Source of the DNA: Xiphias gladius
Taxonomy: Eukaryota > Chordata > Actinopteri > Istiophoriformes > Xiphiidae
NCBI RefSeq assembly: GCF_016859285.1
Contig: NC_053419.1
Location: forward strand, 14,473,501-14,537,500
Direction: 5' to 3'
DNA: 64,000 nucleotides
Numbering within the stretch: the stretch's first letter is position 1; each line of letters starts with the position of its first letter. Positions 13,848-27,306 of this stretch are shown here, one piece after another. The position numbers and the translations under genes were made by a program. Below the pieces are notes generated by a model, which saw nothing but the letters and a program-made list of their open reading frames with translations, was not told the DNA's origin and made no database searches.

Positions 13848-15881
13848 CCTGTATATATAAACAAAATAATGAACAGCGGCTGCAGCAGCTCCTCCAACCT
13901 ACATCCAGCACACCATGGAAAAAGTGAACACATGAACACGCAGACAACTGACCATCACCTGTTCCCCAGTCAGAGGGCCAGGGCAGGGATAACTCTGCCC
14001 TCCCTCCACAAGCCAAACAATCAAGGTGGATAAAGCTCTACAGGAATTTCTGACATGATCTCTGACCTGTCCTGGGGTTAACAACAGCAATTATTCAACT
14101 GGCAACCCATCTTTGTAGCAAAGGCCCTTAAACAAGCCTGTTTGAGCTGTGACATAATAGCGATGGCTGAGAAGTGTGCTGTCAAAACCCAACGATGACT
14201 GTTGTTGAGCTCTTCTGAGATTAAGGCTAAGATTAAGACTCCCTTTTGAAGTAACCATTTTTCTGTAAGACTCTCTCTGAATGACAGATACTGATACGCA
14301 AGCACCATGCAGACATTGTGCACTTGTATGTACTACATGGATCACTGCATCCAATTAAATTATTATATGAGATCGAAGCTGGCAAGACTGCAGTGGACAT
14401 ATCAGCTCAGTTATGCATGCAGTCAAATGGCTTGCCCATGGGAATTTAGTCTCAAGTGTATTCTGTTCTGTGCCGCGGTAGGTATACAGGGACGCATTAG
14501 CTCCGTTTCTGACTCACATCCTCAAGCACATTGTTTGGTGTCCAGATAAGATTTTGTTTTTTGTTTCAAGTCGGCAGCAAAAGGAGCAAATGCAAACTGA
14601 GGCACAAAGAGACGGAGTGGCTTGATTAGGAATCCGTAAAGTGGATGGGGAGTACTGCGATGCGGATGCAACTGACAGAAGCATCTTGCATGAACCTTTG
14701 ACAAAGAGTTGTGCTGGAGATAATAATCAATTATTCTAAATCAACAAAAAAAAATGACTTGACATTATTTCTTTCTAATCATTTACATCTCAAATGTCAA
14801 AATTATCTCTGGTTAAAGCTTCTCAGATGTGGTAACGTGCTGTTTTCTGTTTTTATATCATTGTAATTTTAATATATTTGACTTTTGATCAGACAAAACA
14901 AACTATTCAGAGACTTCATCTTGGGCTTTGGGAAATTCTGATGGATTTATTTTTCAAAAATCAATCCTATTGTATAACATAGAAATTTAATTAGACTCAC
15001 TGAACTGTCCCCCACCCACCCCCCAACCAAAATGCACTTTCACAAATACGATTTTTAACTATTCAGTAATGGTTTTCATGGTGCCACTTACTTGGTCCTT
15101 GGAGCTGAGGTGACTCCAGAGCCAGCGACTCAATGGACCTGACGCGGCTCTGCTGGGGCTGTGTCGTTTTAGTGGCATGGCCCGGATCGGTCCTGTAACA
15201 CCCTCCCTCTGGAGCGACGGGAATCCGCTCCAAACTGCGCCCGGACCTCTCGTAGCCCGCGCTGTACCTCGCCGGTCCACACGCGGTGTACCCGGACCCC
15301 TCCTCCAGCCTGGCCCCGCTCTGGATAGAGGACGCCCTGTGCTGCTGGGTGTTGGTCACGTTGCTCGGTCCCAGCGGCCGGACCTTGTTCTCAACCCGGG
15401 TCCCGCCGCTACATGCGGCCAGCGGGGCGGGCTTCTGTGGCTGCTTCGGAGCCTGCTGCGGGTGCACGGCAGCCTGGGCCTTGAGGCGGGAGGTGTTCTC
15501 CGGGTGGAGCATGGAGTACCGCAGCCCCGCGACGAACCGCTCAAAGGTGAGGCAGCCGTGTGGGGGGGTGACCCTCCTGAGACCGCCCAGCACCCCGCCG
15601 GGCAGGTCCCGTGTGTCTGCGCCCTGCCAGCGGCTCTCGATCTCCGAGATGTGGACGTAGCCCCGTCCACCATCATCCAAAATGTCAAACAGGGTCCTCA
15701 GGCTGTGTAGGAAGGCTTTGGGCAGGCCATCTGTTGAATACTCGGTGTCCTTTGGCTGCATTTTGGCAGTTTTGAGGCCCTCCGCCTTGTCTTGAAACAC
15801 TCCCTTCCTCGGCCCCACTCTGCCGTAGATCGCCGACGTCCCGTTCGGTTTGCAGCCCCGGTCGCTCGTTATCAGAGCCAT
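5059..15881 (-). CDS. sapcd2: sapcd2, suppressor APC domain-containing protein 2 (6 coding exons)
   Basis: Coding exons read on the minus strand: 15881-15092, 11373-11240, 7475-7329, 6370-6269, 5401-5282 and 5187-5059. They join in frame to 473 codons; human SAPCD2 is about 394 aa. Exon 1 holds the SAPC domain at about residues 50-125, with FDILDDGGRGYVHISEIESR and LTFERFVAGLR closely matching the human family. Exons 3-6 hold coiled coils (LKQMKELEQEKDSLLAGLE, EVTEKSERIAQLEQEK) and the conserved C-terminus DSTFI. In mammals this protein acts in spindle orientation and cell polarity and is cell-cycle regulated. The start at 15881 has a good Kozak context and follows a CpG-rich leader; an in-frame ATG at 15923 would add 14 residues. 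The middle of exon 1 (about residues 130-230) is low-complexity and poorly conserved. Introns all use GT-AG, but the donors of exon 2 (GTTGGT) and exon 5 (GTTCAA) are weak. The exon 5 acceptor is a NAGNAG. Confidence 0.95.
6729..6769. repeat. (AT)n microsatellite
   Basis: About 20 perfect AT units in sapcd2 intron 3, self-complementary and likely to be length-variable. Confidence 0.95.
7222..7242. repeat. Poly(T) run
   Basis: Twenty-one T in a row in sapcd2 intron 3, close to exon 3. Confidence 0.9.
7981..8031. repeat. (TG)n microsatellite with TC interruptions
   Basis: About 25 TG units with two TC interruptions in sapcd2 intron 2. It creates several spurious open frames (THTHTH/CVCVCV). 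Confidence 0.95.
8802..9050. repeat. Copy of the ATCGATTA-type short interspersed element
   Basis: Same order of landmarks as the copy at 41877: TAGGGCTGCAAATAAC start, AACAGTGAGAAATGCC, TTTGTCTACCCAACAA, TCGATTAGTCGACTAATT, and the end TTTCAGCACTA. A (AAT)n run is inserted near 8930-8955. It lies in sapcd2 intron 2. Confidence 0.6.
9125..9300. repeat. Partial copy of the ATCGATTA-type element
   Basis: Contains TTTTCGATTAGGTCAATTAA, then GTTAGAAAACTATGAAA and GTTTTGTCTAACAAACAATT followed by CAAAGATATTCAACTTACA, all in the family order. The ends are missing. Confidence 0.45.
9573..9742 (-). other. Exon-like GC-rich island in sapcd2 intron 2 (strand uncertain)
   Basis: On the minus strand CCCACAG at 9743 and a perfect GTGAGT donor at 9572 bound 170 nt that are open in one frame, encoding for example VWAAYTTVFIPLSSSLYSSK. 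On the plus strand the same DNA is also open and follows an excellent pyrimidine-rich acceptor (CTACTCACCCAG, ending 9576), reading GDEDSGVGSPHSRPGWAGP. I recognise neither protein. Spliced between sapcd2 exons 2 and 3 on the minus strand it would give an immediate stop, so it would be a poison exon, an exon of a nested gene, or chance. Confidence 0.3.
9757..10075. repeat. Purine-rich (GGA/GGGA) low-complexity tract
   Basis: More than 300 bp of the plus strand are almost only G and A (GGGAGG, GAGAGG and AGGGGG units), giving a long one-strand purine bias in sapcd2 intron 2. Long open frames here, such as 9510-10124 on the minus strand, are by-products of the missing stop codons. Confidence 0.85.
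10440..10870. repeat. Diverged copy of the ATCGATTA-type element
   Basis: Landmarks GAAATGCCAGAAAATACTGA, TTTGTCCGACCAACAATCC, CAAATCCTCGCCTTTAAGAA and a final AATCAACAGATTATTCAATA appear in family order, with about 100 bp of extra sequence near the 3' end. A further scrap lies at 11025-11095. Confidence 0.5.
11132..11225. repeat. Compound (GT)n-(GA)n microsatellite next to sapcd2 exon 2 donor
   Basis: Imperfect GT units followed by 12 GA units. Read in the gene direction it starts about 15 nt after the exon 2 splice donor as a CT tract, then a CA tract. Confidence 0.9.
13194..13650. mobile_element. Truncated DNA transposon fragment (TTGGACAAAAGTATGTGGACA-type family)
   Basis: Begins AAATGGACAAAAGTATGCGG and continues with blocks such as CCACAAGATTTTGGAACCTT, AGGCCTGGCTTGCAGTCGCT and GTGCACAAGGGCACTGTCAT. 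These occur in the same order in a high-copy Tc1/mariner-like fish element known to me by recall. The copy is cut off near 13650 and the matching far end is absent. It lies in sapcd2 intron 1. Confidence 0.6.
13774..13847. repeat. (GT)n-(GA)n microsatellite
   Basis: Short GT block followed by about 30 GA units with one interruption, in sapcd2 intron 1. Confidence 0.95.
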
Positions 15882-16260
15882 GGAGGTGTCGATAATCTCC
15901 GCTGACCAATCAATCAAAAACACACCAACGCAAGTCGGCGAACTTTACTTAGACGCGCAACCGAGCATACCGAGCAACACCGGGAGCTGCCGTTCAGCGA
16001 AGAGCGAAAGACATGTCTTGAGATGATTTTTGAGCCTGAAATCTATTTTACCGCCTCGGGAGTCCACCTTCCACTGACACTCCGCCGCTCTCTGGGCCAT
16101 AACTTTCCTCTTTCCGCCGAGCACCGCCCCTTCAAACGGCTGCGCGCGAGCGTCCCGGGGCCCGGCCATTGGCCGCGGTGTGCACGAGCGCGTCGCTCAT
16201 TGGCGCAGGCCAGGGGTAAGCTCCAGTTTGAGTTGTGCTTTTGTTATTACCGACGCGGCA
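15100..16260. promoter_or_regulatory. CpG island covering sapcd2 exon 1 and promoter
   Basis: The stretch is clearly richer in G, C and CpG than the flanking AT-rich DNA on both sides. It covers all of sapcd2 coding exon 1 and the upstream promoter, and ends sharply near 16260, where AT-rich intergenic sequence begins. Confidence 0.6.
16131..16203 (-). promoter_or_regulatory. sapcd2 proximal promoter: two CCAAT boxes plus a CHR-like element
   Basis: On the minus strand, CCAAT boxes lie at 16203-16199 and 16172-16168, exactly 31 bp apart, followed by TTTGAA (a cell-cycle homology region, CHR) at 16136-16131, about 35 bp further downstream. The start codon lies 250 bp beyond. This spacing is the classic NF-Y/MuvB arrangement of G2/M genes. 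The region is CpG-rich, with several GCGC and GGCCGGG runs. Confidence 0.6.
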
Positions 16261-18782
16261 GAGACGTTATTCATAGAGCCTGGATATTATTATATACCCC
16301 CTCCTCTTGATCAGAAAGAGCTGGGTAAACTATCACCTTACCGCCCCGCCCAATAACACACACAGTCCTCATGGGGAACAGAAGCCTTTTGTTTCACCTT
16401 TAAGTTTTTAACTGTGTGATTAAAGGAAAGGTTCACAATTTTTCAAGTCTAGCTTAAAACAACACTCAGGCGCACTTGTGTATCATGGAAAGAGGTTGCG
16501 CCTGCTGTCATCATTCCCCCTGTTCACACTGGCCACCAAGGGATCTCTTTCTAATGCAAGGTTAGATTAGCATGTAGTCAACTGCCCAGGGGCCCAAGGC
16601 GCCCAGGTTCCCTCCATATCATTTGGGTCTAGAAATTTGATTTAATTTCAAACACAAATTTAACTGATCTCAAACTTGTTAGAAATTTGCACCACTGAAG
16701 GACAATATCAGCCCTGACGGGTCTCCCATCTTGTGGTCCTGTGTCAAAATCTAGTTTCCATACCATAACTATTGATGATTTGTTGTAAAGCATTTTTTAT
16801 CTCATTGCTTTAACTTTTTCTGTGTCCAGTTATAAAAATAACCCTGGCATTTTATACACTGAACAATCGATCAATAATGAAAGGAAATAATTGCCAGATG
16901 TATTGATAATGAAATGAATCCTTAGTTGCAGCCCTAACTCCATTAAATTTAAAGGCAAATGTTGTACTTTTTACTCCACAACATTTATGTAACAGCTATA
17001 GTTACCTATCATCTTAAGATTTTGCATACAAGCATATGATCAGTTAATAAAATAGGATGTATTGGTAGAATAAACTACCCAACAGTTTATCACAGAGTTA
17101 AAATTAGTTCCACCTCGACCAACTACGACATTAAAGTTCTGCTTAAATATACACATCAAATACAATAATATAATAATATAACACTGATAGAACCATCCTG
17201 CATAACAAGTACTGTTACTTTTGATATTTTAAGTACATTTTGACAATACTAATATACTTTTAAGAAGCTGTATTATTGTGAAGCTGATAAACCTTGTGGC
17301 TTGGCTTATAAAGCCAAAAACTTCAAACTGTTCAGCACCTCCCTGGCCACCTCCACCTCCCTCAAAAAAACGAACAAGAAGGTCCACGAGGTGGAATTTA
17401 TTATATGGTTATTGTCCTACAGGGCATCATGTCGTTCAGGTATTTATGTCACTTTGTCATATCAAGAACACTGATTTTTATGGAGGTGCAATGACAGTAA
17501 ATAGAAAATTGTGCATCTTGTGTACAGTCAGAATTAGCAATTTATACATATTCTTGCTTTTAAGCCAAAAAAATTTCATATACATCATATACTAGAATTG
17601 AAATAATCTTCCATGGGCAATATTTTCTCATACATAAATTACTTGTATGACTCTGAGATCTCTGAGATTGAAGGTTAAGACGCTATTGTATATTTTTAAT
17701 TAATTTTATGGGACTTTATTCGCATAAAATTAATTATCGATTTGGTCAAACTTTAACGGAATAGCCCCGACCCCAAATGAGGCTAATATCAAGTGACAAC
17801 AAAGACAACAACTAATCCTATCAAAGTAAAGTGTTAACTGTGTTTCTTTACCACTCAAATACCCTTTCATCATACTTCAGTTTTTTAATTTTACATTATG
17901 TGATAAACAGTATATCGAGATCATCTCCCAGTCAGACTGACAATCTGCCCTCACTCCTTGCACACAACGTAAATCCAGCTTTCACACAGTCAAAGTCTGG
18001 CACATCAGTGAGACTTTTTCTGTTTTTCTTCTTTTGGCGATGAGTCACACAGAGAAACTCTCAGTCTCTGCATAGACCCATCTTTATCTCTGACCTGCCC
18101 AGACATGAACTCTCATCCCATCATCATGTGCAAAAACTTTAGCAGTGGTGAATGGTGAGGATGATGTCACACTGTCACAAAGGACTTCCTGTAATTTGCC
18201 TGCTCAGTGCGTACCGTTCAGTTATTTTTCCTGTCAGACCAGATAGTGAATCGCATATTTTCCGTGTTATGTTTGGCACATGTACAGTGCAGAGCCTGAA
18301 AGATAGGGCGCAAAATCAATAAATCCCCTTAGAGCAAACATATCCCCATCCCTCTGACAATTAATCACACACCAGTTGTTCTTGTTCACACATTAATTTG
18401 TGGGGAATTGATTATGACTCCAAGCTACACATCAGGTCAGATATATTACAGTTTCAGAGTATAGATTTTGCTCAGAATTGGTTTTGGTTTTTCCACTTGG
18501 GGCTGCAGAAATGTTGGAAATTGTGTTTATTATGGGGCATTTCTTTTTTTTTTTTGGACTTCTTCAGCATTTCAGGCTCCATCGTTATATAACCAAAGAA
18601 AGGCAGACAGTGAAAGAAAGAGGAGAAGGAGACACACCCACTGTCCAGTCGCAGCTCAGATCAGTGGGATCGCTCGACTCACAGAGTCTGACAACTGAGC
18701 TCTCACCCCTGCTCTCCTGGTCTCTCTTTCTCATGTTGTCACGCACATGCAGTGCTGCTGCTGCACAAAACAGCCAGACACT

Positions 18783-18788
18783 CACACA

Positions 18789-18875
<87 letters not shown>

Positions 18876-18888
18876 TCTCTCTCTCTCT
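18783..18888. repeat. Long (CA)n microsatellite with (CT)n end
   Basis: About 45 CA units, nearly perfect, followed by CT units. It is the longest microsatellite in the window, in the sapcd2-tmem141 intergenic region. Confidence 0.95.
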
Positions 18889-19755
18889 GTAGGATTTATT
18901 AACCATGCCAAGTGGTTGCCAATTGTCCCAGTAGGCTAGTCCACACCACTGTTGGTTTTAGTTAATGGACAGATCTTCAGCTCCACTGGCCAGTCAGTCC
19001 TGTCATGTAACGCCTACGCAGTCTTTTCCCCTCATTATCTCCTGTTTGCTCTCCGTTTCTCTAAGTCTTTTCCGTCAGCCCTCTCAGTGTGCATGTGACA
19101 AAGGATTTGAGAGCTTATTCAATTCATCAAGCCTGTTTTTTGGACGGAGAGAGACGCAGAAAGAGACTTCAAAACCTTCAAATCTTGGTGGTGTTAAATC
19201 AGATTTGAATTACAGTCAGTGGGAGGACGAGAGCGAGGGGAAGCGAGAGTGGGGGTGGAAATCAGACTGCACAGAGATGGAGAGAAAAAAAGAATATTAA
19301 ACCAAAGCCAAAATCTTCCCTTATTCAGATTGCCTTTAGAATGAGACTCCTCCATCCAGGCGTTTTCTCTTTTCCCTTCTCAAACATGTTCTCCCCTCCA
19401 CCAGCGTGAGCTCGTGTTTTCAGCTCTTAGAATTTCTTTGGCGAGCTCTCCATGAATCAAACGCCTGGACTTTGGTCGCTCCATTCACTTGAGGCGTAGA
19501 AGTATGCTTGAAAGACTCTATTGTTTCAAAGGCCTGCACTGCATGGTGCAGAATTTATGTTCCGGACACCTTACTATACAAACTACTGTAAAGCTATGCA
19601 AATAACAGAATGTTATCATGTTCACTTTTTTCTTTTGTGGACATGATTACCACCACAAAATGACTGTATTTTTTAAAGAGATTTTCACAATTGGATTCAA
19701 AACTTCAAAAATGAAAGATCTTATTTACTTAGAGATGTTTCCGAGCACCAGAAAA

Positions 19756-19925
19756 TCACATACAATTGATAGCATCTGTCATTGCGGCGGGGACGCAGTG
19801 CTGCACCTGGATAGGCTCACCATTATCCATGTCTATGTGGTAACCGTCTCCAGTGCTGGTATATTTCCACAAGTATGGCAGATGTTCAAAATGGTAATAC
19901 CTCTGAATCTGGTTACTTGGCAAGG
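19756..19925 (-). other. Short open segment with exon-like borders, unrecognised
   Basis: The minus strand is open and varied in composition, with peptide IQRYYHFEHLPYLWKYTSTG, preceded by TAACCAG and with an internal GTGAGCC donor-like site. It lies in repeat-rich intergenic DNA with no partner exon found. It may be a relic of a transposon or pseudogene. Confidence 0.15.
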
Positions 19926-21656
19926 CAGGATCAGCAGTGCTCCCCTCCCTGTCACACACACATGTATGTAGCTGGTTTTTGCATGTGTCTATGGAGCGGT
20001 GTGCAAATACGCTCATGCCCATACTTATATTTTTGGCCTTTTGTGGGCTTATATTTGCTCAATCAAAACCAGTTTAGGTGGCAGAATAGGTGGTACAGTA
20101 TATGTCTACCCGGGAGATATGAATATCTTGCTTTCTGCCTCTTGTCAGTGAGTATATTATCATGTATGAAAATACGGTAATGATTTTGAGATATATATTC
20201 ACATTAAGCTTTTAATCTGTTACTATGTATTTAGGCTGGAGCACCTGCGCCACTCTGATAGCTGCTCAGTACTCATTCTCTTTCATATGTTGTCCTACTT
20301 TCCATCTTTGTTTAGTCAAAAACACAAACATGTGGGTGTCTTTGAGGGGAGGAGGGATCATTGTGTTACTTCTTTATACTGTATATATAGGCATTACTAC
20401 GGACAAAATATACTACATTACATTCATTCGACACTTGCTTGTGTCCAAAGCAGCTCACAATTAGTGTATTCATTCTCGGGCTACATGTTTAAATATTCAT
20501 TATATGTATACAGTATGATGATGTTTTTTTGTTTTTTTTAGTACTGTATATTTTTTATTATAACAACTATTCTTTAAATAATAAAAAATTAAGGACAAAA
20601 AACAGTGGGCTTGCAATTGCTTACACACCTGAATAGTATAAAATAAAATCATTAGAAGACAGCCATTACCAGAATGAAGTATATCTGGAAACCCCCAGGA
20701 CAGTTAAAATGATACAAATGTCAGTTTTAGTTCTCTCCACAATTGTCTCCTCTTCTCCGTTCCTAAATACTGAATTTGCAATGAATTCTGCATTTCTCTT
20801 CTCCCCTCTTTGCTTTCCAAATCTATTGCTCATGCTCTTATTACTTCTAAAATCAACCCCTAAATCTCATGAAATTTACGTTTTGAAAAGATGTTACGCT
20901 GATATAATTCCGAACAGGATTGTTTTACTCATCTTGAGATAATACAGGGTTCATTGAGACATCATTGAAGGGAAGACTGGTGAATAAACATACAGTGGCT
21001 AAAAGCAACAACAGTAAATGTTTTTGTGTGGATTACACTGCTGCCCTGAGCATTTTATTTCATAGCTAAGAATGTGTATTTTATTTTAAAAGATGAATCT
21101 TTCCACCATGATTTGCCCCCCTTGAGTCCAAGGCATACACGACTAAAAATATTGATGTGTAATTTAGATCATACGCTTCAAGATAGAGACCGATCATTTA
21201 CTGGGTTGGTTGACCCACAACGGTCTGAAATACACAACTCTGCAAATCCCATGAGGTACACAGTGACTGCTAATGTCTGGTTTCGGTAGTGCAGCGTTAA
21301 TTCTGTCACGTGTCAAATAAACACGTCCAAATAATAATACCGGATTGTAAGCTTAACATCTGATTCCTCGTCAAAACCGAAACTAACTCCTGGCCTCTGA
21401 TTCAGGAAACTCATCTGTGTATCCACAGGTTAATGCTGTTATGAAACTCAAAAGTTCCACAAACCCTGAAACTGACAAAACTGACACTTCATTCTTGGTG
21501 TGTATTCAATAAATAAAAGTGAAAAAATACTGGTTGCAATTAAATCCAGCACTCTCTCGATGGTTAATAAACTTATCTGAACATCTCCGGCATAGTGTAT
21601 TTTCTGAAAAGGTGTTGTTATATACATTAGATAAAAATGTTCATTTATAATCATGT

Positions 21657-23488
<1,832 letters not shown>

Positions 23489-25028
23489 GTTGCCGGTTGT
23501 TTTGAAACTAGAGGTTAAAGTCTTACATGGAAAATTAACATCAGCCTGTCTCGCTGAGCCTGTACGCTTGACTCTGCTGTTATAAAACTTCCTCGCTACA
23601 AACCAAAAAAAAAAAAGACGAGGAACAGCAGTTTGTATAAAAACACTGGCCCCACCGGATGGAGAGGAGGAGGTACTGCACCTTGTCACCAGCGGAAATC
23701 AGAGTTGTTGAGTTTGTTTGCACGGTAAACAAAACACAAAAACAAGATACATTAATTAATGGAGAAAAGGGTAGAATAGGACGGTGAGGAAAAAACAAAA
23801 TGAAAACTAAAATTACCTTTGATAAATTAGGAAATAAAAGTGATTATGAAACATTTGTTTTGCATAAAAAAGAAAATATAAAAAGCAATGGTCAAACTGT
23901 TAATAATCATTGTGTACATAATACAGAATACAAACGATAGTGATAGTTGATTTTTTTTTTTTTTTTTTGTAATTTAGCTCCAAATAAGCCTTAAGCCTAA
24001 ATTTGAAGTTTGTGAAAAATCAGCACAAAACCTCATATAGTGCCAAAGTTTTTTCTCTAAATAAAAAATAAATAAATAAAAGTACAGATAAAGACATTTT
24101 AAAACATGGTAATCCAAAGGCTGAAACCAAAGTTAAGGTGTGCAGAAGGAAGAGGAAACAAAAAGGATAAACGTGATGGTTATGAAAATGTACACGCCAT
24201 GCTTGTGTAGCCTGGTCAGGACAGTAGGTCAGATACTTCAGATTTTATGTTGAAGACAGTTTGCATTGATGAGAGACTCCTAAAACGAAGCTATGTCCAC
24301 TCGTGACCCCTCGTCTCATGCTGCTACGTCAATGCGCTGTGGTCTCTTGATTTTTTCCTTCACATGTAGATTTTTTTTTTTTGGGAGTAGGTTTTTACAG
24401 GTAGCATTTGATAATGTCACAGGACAAAAAACGGAAAGATTTGGAGGAAAGTAATGAACTAGAATGGCATGCTGGCCTTAACTTACCATGCTAAACTTAG
24501 ATCATAGTATTGAGATTTTTTTGTGTGTGTTTTAGAGTGGTTATTTCATTAGCAGATCCAAAAATCCTTAAGAGGTGCAGCATAAATGTTTCTCTGCTTT
24601 GTTATCCTGCCAACTGAAGGACCTCTCAGTTTTATCTTGCTTATCAGTCCTACCTTGACCTTTGTTGTTGTGGTATTTTCAGACGTTCAGAAGGACGGAC
24701 ACTGAACCTTTGGGAATTCAGACGAGGATAAGAAATGACATGTACAAAAAGTGTCTTTTGTCCAACCATGGAAATAATTATATATACTGTGACCTGCTAC
24801 CTACCTATTTATTGCAAGGTAACCAGGGTGGAATCACACTTTTAAAGTCTCAGATTTACATTGTCCAAGCATTACACTTGAGCAGCCAACATTATCCTGC
24901 TTTGCCACTAAACAAGCATTTGTTTTTATTTTAAATCACCATACTTGTAAATTAAGGTTAATCCATAACTGGTACCCACAGCAGCTTTAAATTCAGGAAC
25001 CAGAAAACAGATTAACACATGAAAGCTG

Positions 25029-25235
25029 GGGCTTAGAAAAAGTCATCATAGTAACGGGACACAGGCCTGCACCCCGCTGACCTCTGTGACCCCTCTGTTG
25101 AACCTCGACACCACGCTGATCTTAAAGGGACGGAGGGCTCCGCTGGAGACTGGACATGTGCAGGGAGAAGACGAGGACGAAGAGGAAGAGGAGGCCACCA
25201 CCACAGAGACGCAAGTAACAACACAGAGGCTCAAG
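25029..25235 (-). other. Possible terminal exon or coding relic, unrecognised
   Basis: On the minus strand a long pyrimidine tract (CTCTTCCTCTTCGTCCTCGT) leads to TGTCCAG at about 25153, a strong acceptor-like site. Two frames after it stay open to stops, ending VSGVQACVPLL and CRPVSRYYDDFF. The plus strand has an acidic open frame (GEDEDEEEEEATTTETQ) over the same bases. No family is recognised and no partner exons were found. Confidence 0.2.
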
Positions 25236-25435
25236 CTACCAGGCAGCCGCAGCAGACCAGCTCAACATGTTACTTCTTACATACAAAAGATATGATGAAC
25301 AGACTTTAGAGATAAAAGTGATTAACAGGATAAAACCAGAGTGAGAGAAAGTTTTATTTATTTATTTATTTTTTTTTAACGATGAGCCTGTTGACATACT
25401 TATAGTACATTTTTCTCTGTCATCCAAACCACATT

Positions 25436-25438
<3 letters not shown>

Positions 25439-25481
<43 letters not shown>
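25439..25481. repeat. (AC)n microsatellite
   Basis: About 21 perfect AC units between tmem141 and zmynd19. Confidence 0.95.
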
Positions 25482-25868
25482 AGAATCCATGTCCTGGTGC
25501 AACTACTAAAACCAAAGATGAACTGAAAAAAAATACTTTACGTAATGCATCAGCTGACACACTGATGTTTGAACTTTCCAGAGAAATCTGATTTAGATAT
25601 ATTTTTTCCCCCTCTCTTATTAACACAGAGTAAAAAGAACAACAGCTGGTCACTACTCGGTGAAGTGACGTGCCAGTCCATCAACTAACTGGGGGATGCT
25701 TCACTTTTGACGGCAGTAATGGTAGCATTAACGTGCAAGTCACCCTCAAATCAGAGGGAGGCAGTGACGGAGGAGATAATCTGACGGAGCAGCCTGTTAA
25801 GTGTGGTGCAAGTTGGAGATCAAATCAAGTATCAAGTTTCCTTCAGCAGTGTGATGGCCTCAGCCTCG

Positions 25869-25879
25869 CCCCCCCCCCA

Positions 25880-25913
<34 letters not shown>
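25869..25913. repeat. Poly(C) run followed by (CA)n
   Basis: About ten C in a row, then about 16 CA units, 400 bp from the previous microsatellite. Confidence 0.95.
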
Positions 25914-25914
<1 letters not shown>

Positions 25915-26339
25915 ATTTACAGGTAACTTTCATATGGAATAATTAAACACCGTTGATTTGGCATTTGGGGTTTATTAGTTATTAACATAGCATGCAAATT
26001 TAGTTCATTTTGTATCATCAACACTTGCATTCTGCTATCGTTAAGTCTTGAGTAACTGTTCTGACGGTGCAGTGATGGCTGGCCATCAGAGTGAAAGACT
26101 GGACTGTGGCCAAGGTCAATATTAAATACCGGATTTATTTGCATTCTCTAATTTTTGTGGGTAAATCAAGAAAACAATTTTTTGAAACCCCGAGTCCTGT
26201 GTCTCGCAGCTCTGTGACGAGCAGATACCGTAGCTTACCTCATGTCTTCCCGGAACATGCATTCAAAAGAGTTTTAGGATAATATGAGAAGGAATGAAGG
26301 TTACGTGGCTCCATTACACCGAGCAACAGATGGGTGAAC

Positions 26340-26600
26340 TTTACAAGTTTAATTTGGTTCATTTTTTATCCAAACAAATGTAAGATAATAACAAAATGCC
26401 CATTAGCAACATCTTTAAATTGCTTGTTTTGTCTGACCAAAAGGCCAAAACACAAAAATATTTAATTTCCAATTATATAAATCAGAGAAAGGTAGCAAAT
26501 TTTCTAATTTAAGTAACTGGAATTATCAAATGTTTTACACTTTTGCATGACAAATGATTGAAATGTTGCGGAGACTGTTGCTAACTAAATCTTTGTTGAT
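26340..26600. repeat. Diverged copy of the ATCGATTA-type element
   Basis: TTGTTTTGTCTGACCAAAAG, CAAAACACAAAAATATTTAA and AGCAAATTTTCTAATTTAAG follow the internal order of the family seen at 41877. Further short scraps occur at 14880-14960, 16850-16937 (reverse orientation) and 48180-48315. Confidence 0.45.
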
Positions 26601-26859
26601 CAGCAAATTGTTTTACTAACCACTCCAGCAACGAACTTAATGTTTATGGTAAGTGGAAGACTGGTGTGTGAACGGATAACGGATGAGAATCCATTGTCAT
26701 TATTAAATGTTTTGAATAGTGCTTGCATGGTCACCTCTTCACTCCTCATATTGACAGACACCTACACCTCAATCGAAAGGGCAACTCTCAATCCACATGT
26801 GAGGTTTTTTGTATGAACTAACATTGAAATTACCCAAGAAACCTATTAGCCAAGTGTCA

Positions 26860-27065
26860 AATTGCTTTTGATCCCCTTGCAATTTGGGCACTGTGTGTTG
26901 AATGGGCTATACCTCCCACACAGGTCTTTCTATATTGATGTAAACCTACTCAGATTAAAACTGAGAATTGGCACTTTAATATAGTATCCATTTTTATTTC
27001 AAAATTGAATGAGCTGAAGCACAGAGCCTGAAGAACAAAGAAAAATGTGTATCTATCCAAACACT
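26860..27065 (+). mobile_element. Fragment of the 3' non-coding end of a Tc1-like element
   Basis: Contains GAGCTGAAGCACAGAGCCTG with a preceding AAAACTGAGAATTGGCACTT block, which I recall as the 3' flank region of fish Tc1-like elements. No terminal repeat or transposase was recognised, so it is a truncated relic just upstream of the better-preserved copy at 27307. Confidence 0.4.
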
Positions 27066-27306
27066 CTACAAAGACCTCCTTAAACTGATTAGTGCAGCTG
27101 GAGTGAAATCATGGATACTTGTGCACCGATACAAGAAAGGGCTCAGCTCACCAGGTTTCGCAGGAGGTTTTAGACTCTTCAGGCTGGTTAAACTGGAACA
27201 TTACCCAAAGGCCAACAACTAAACTGTTTCCCTATTCTAAGACTGGACTCTGGTGAGGGCGGTCCCACTGCTTGTCTATAAAAGCTTATGGTAAACGTAC
27301 AGCACT

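Larger units (their letters stand above)
16300..21600. other. Intergenic region between tmem141 3' end and sapcd2 promoter
   Basis: Head-to-tail spacing between two minus-strand genes. Contents: a reverse scrap of the ATCGATTA-type repeat at 16850-16937, the large (CA)n at 18783, the unrecognised open segment at 19756 and a short TTACATTCATTCGACACTTG block near 20415 resembling a fish interspersed repeat. No gene recognised. Confidence 0.5.

Noticed and set aside
15177-15710. 177-aa plus-strand open frame
   Set aside because: Antisense shadow of sapcd2 exon 1 in a GC-rich region. The minus frame is the one with domain homology.
18478-18939. 153-aa open frame with a long His-Thr run
   Set aside because: It is the (CA)n microsatellite read through. 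The same applies to frames at 7860-8113, 11058-11510 and 13690-14033. None has splice sites or homology.
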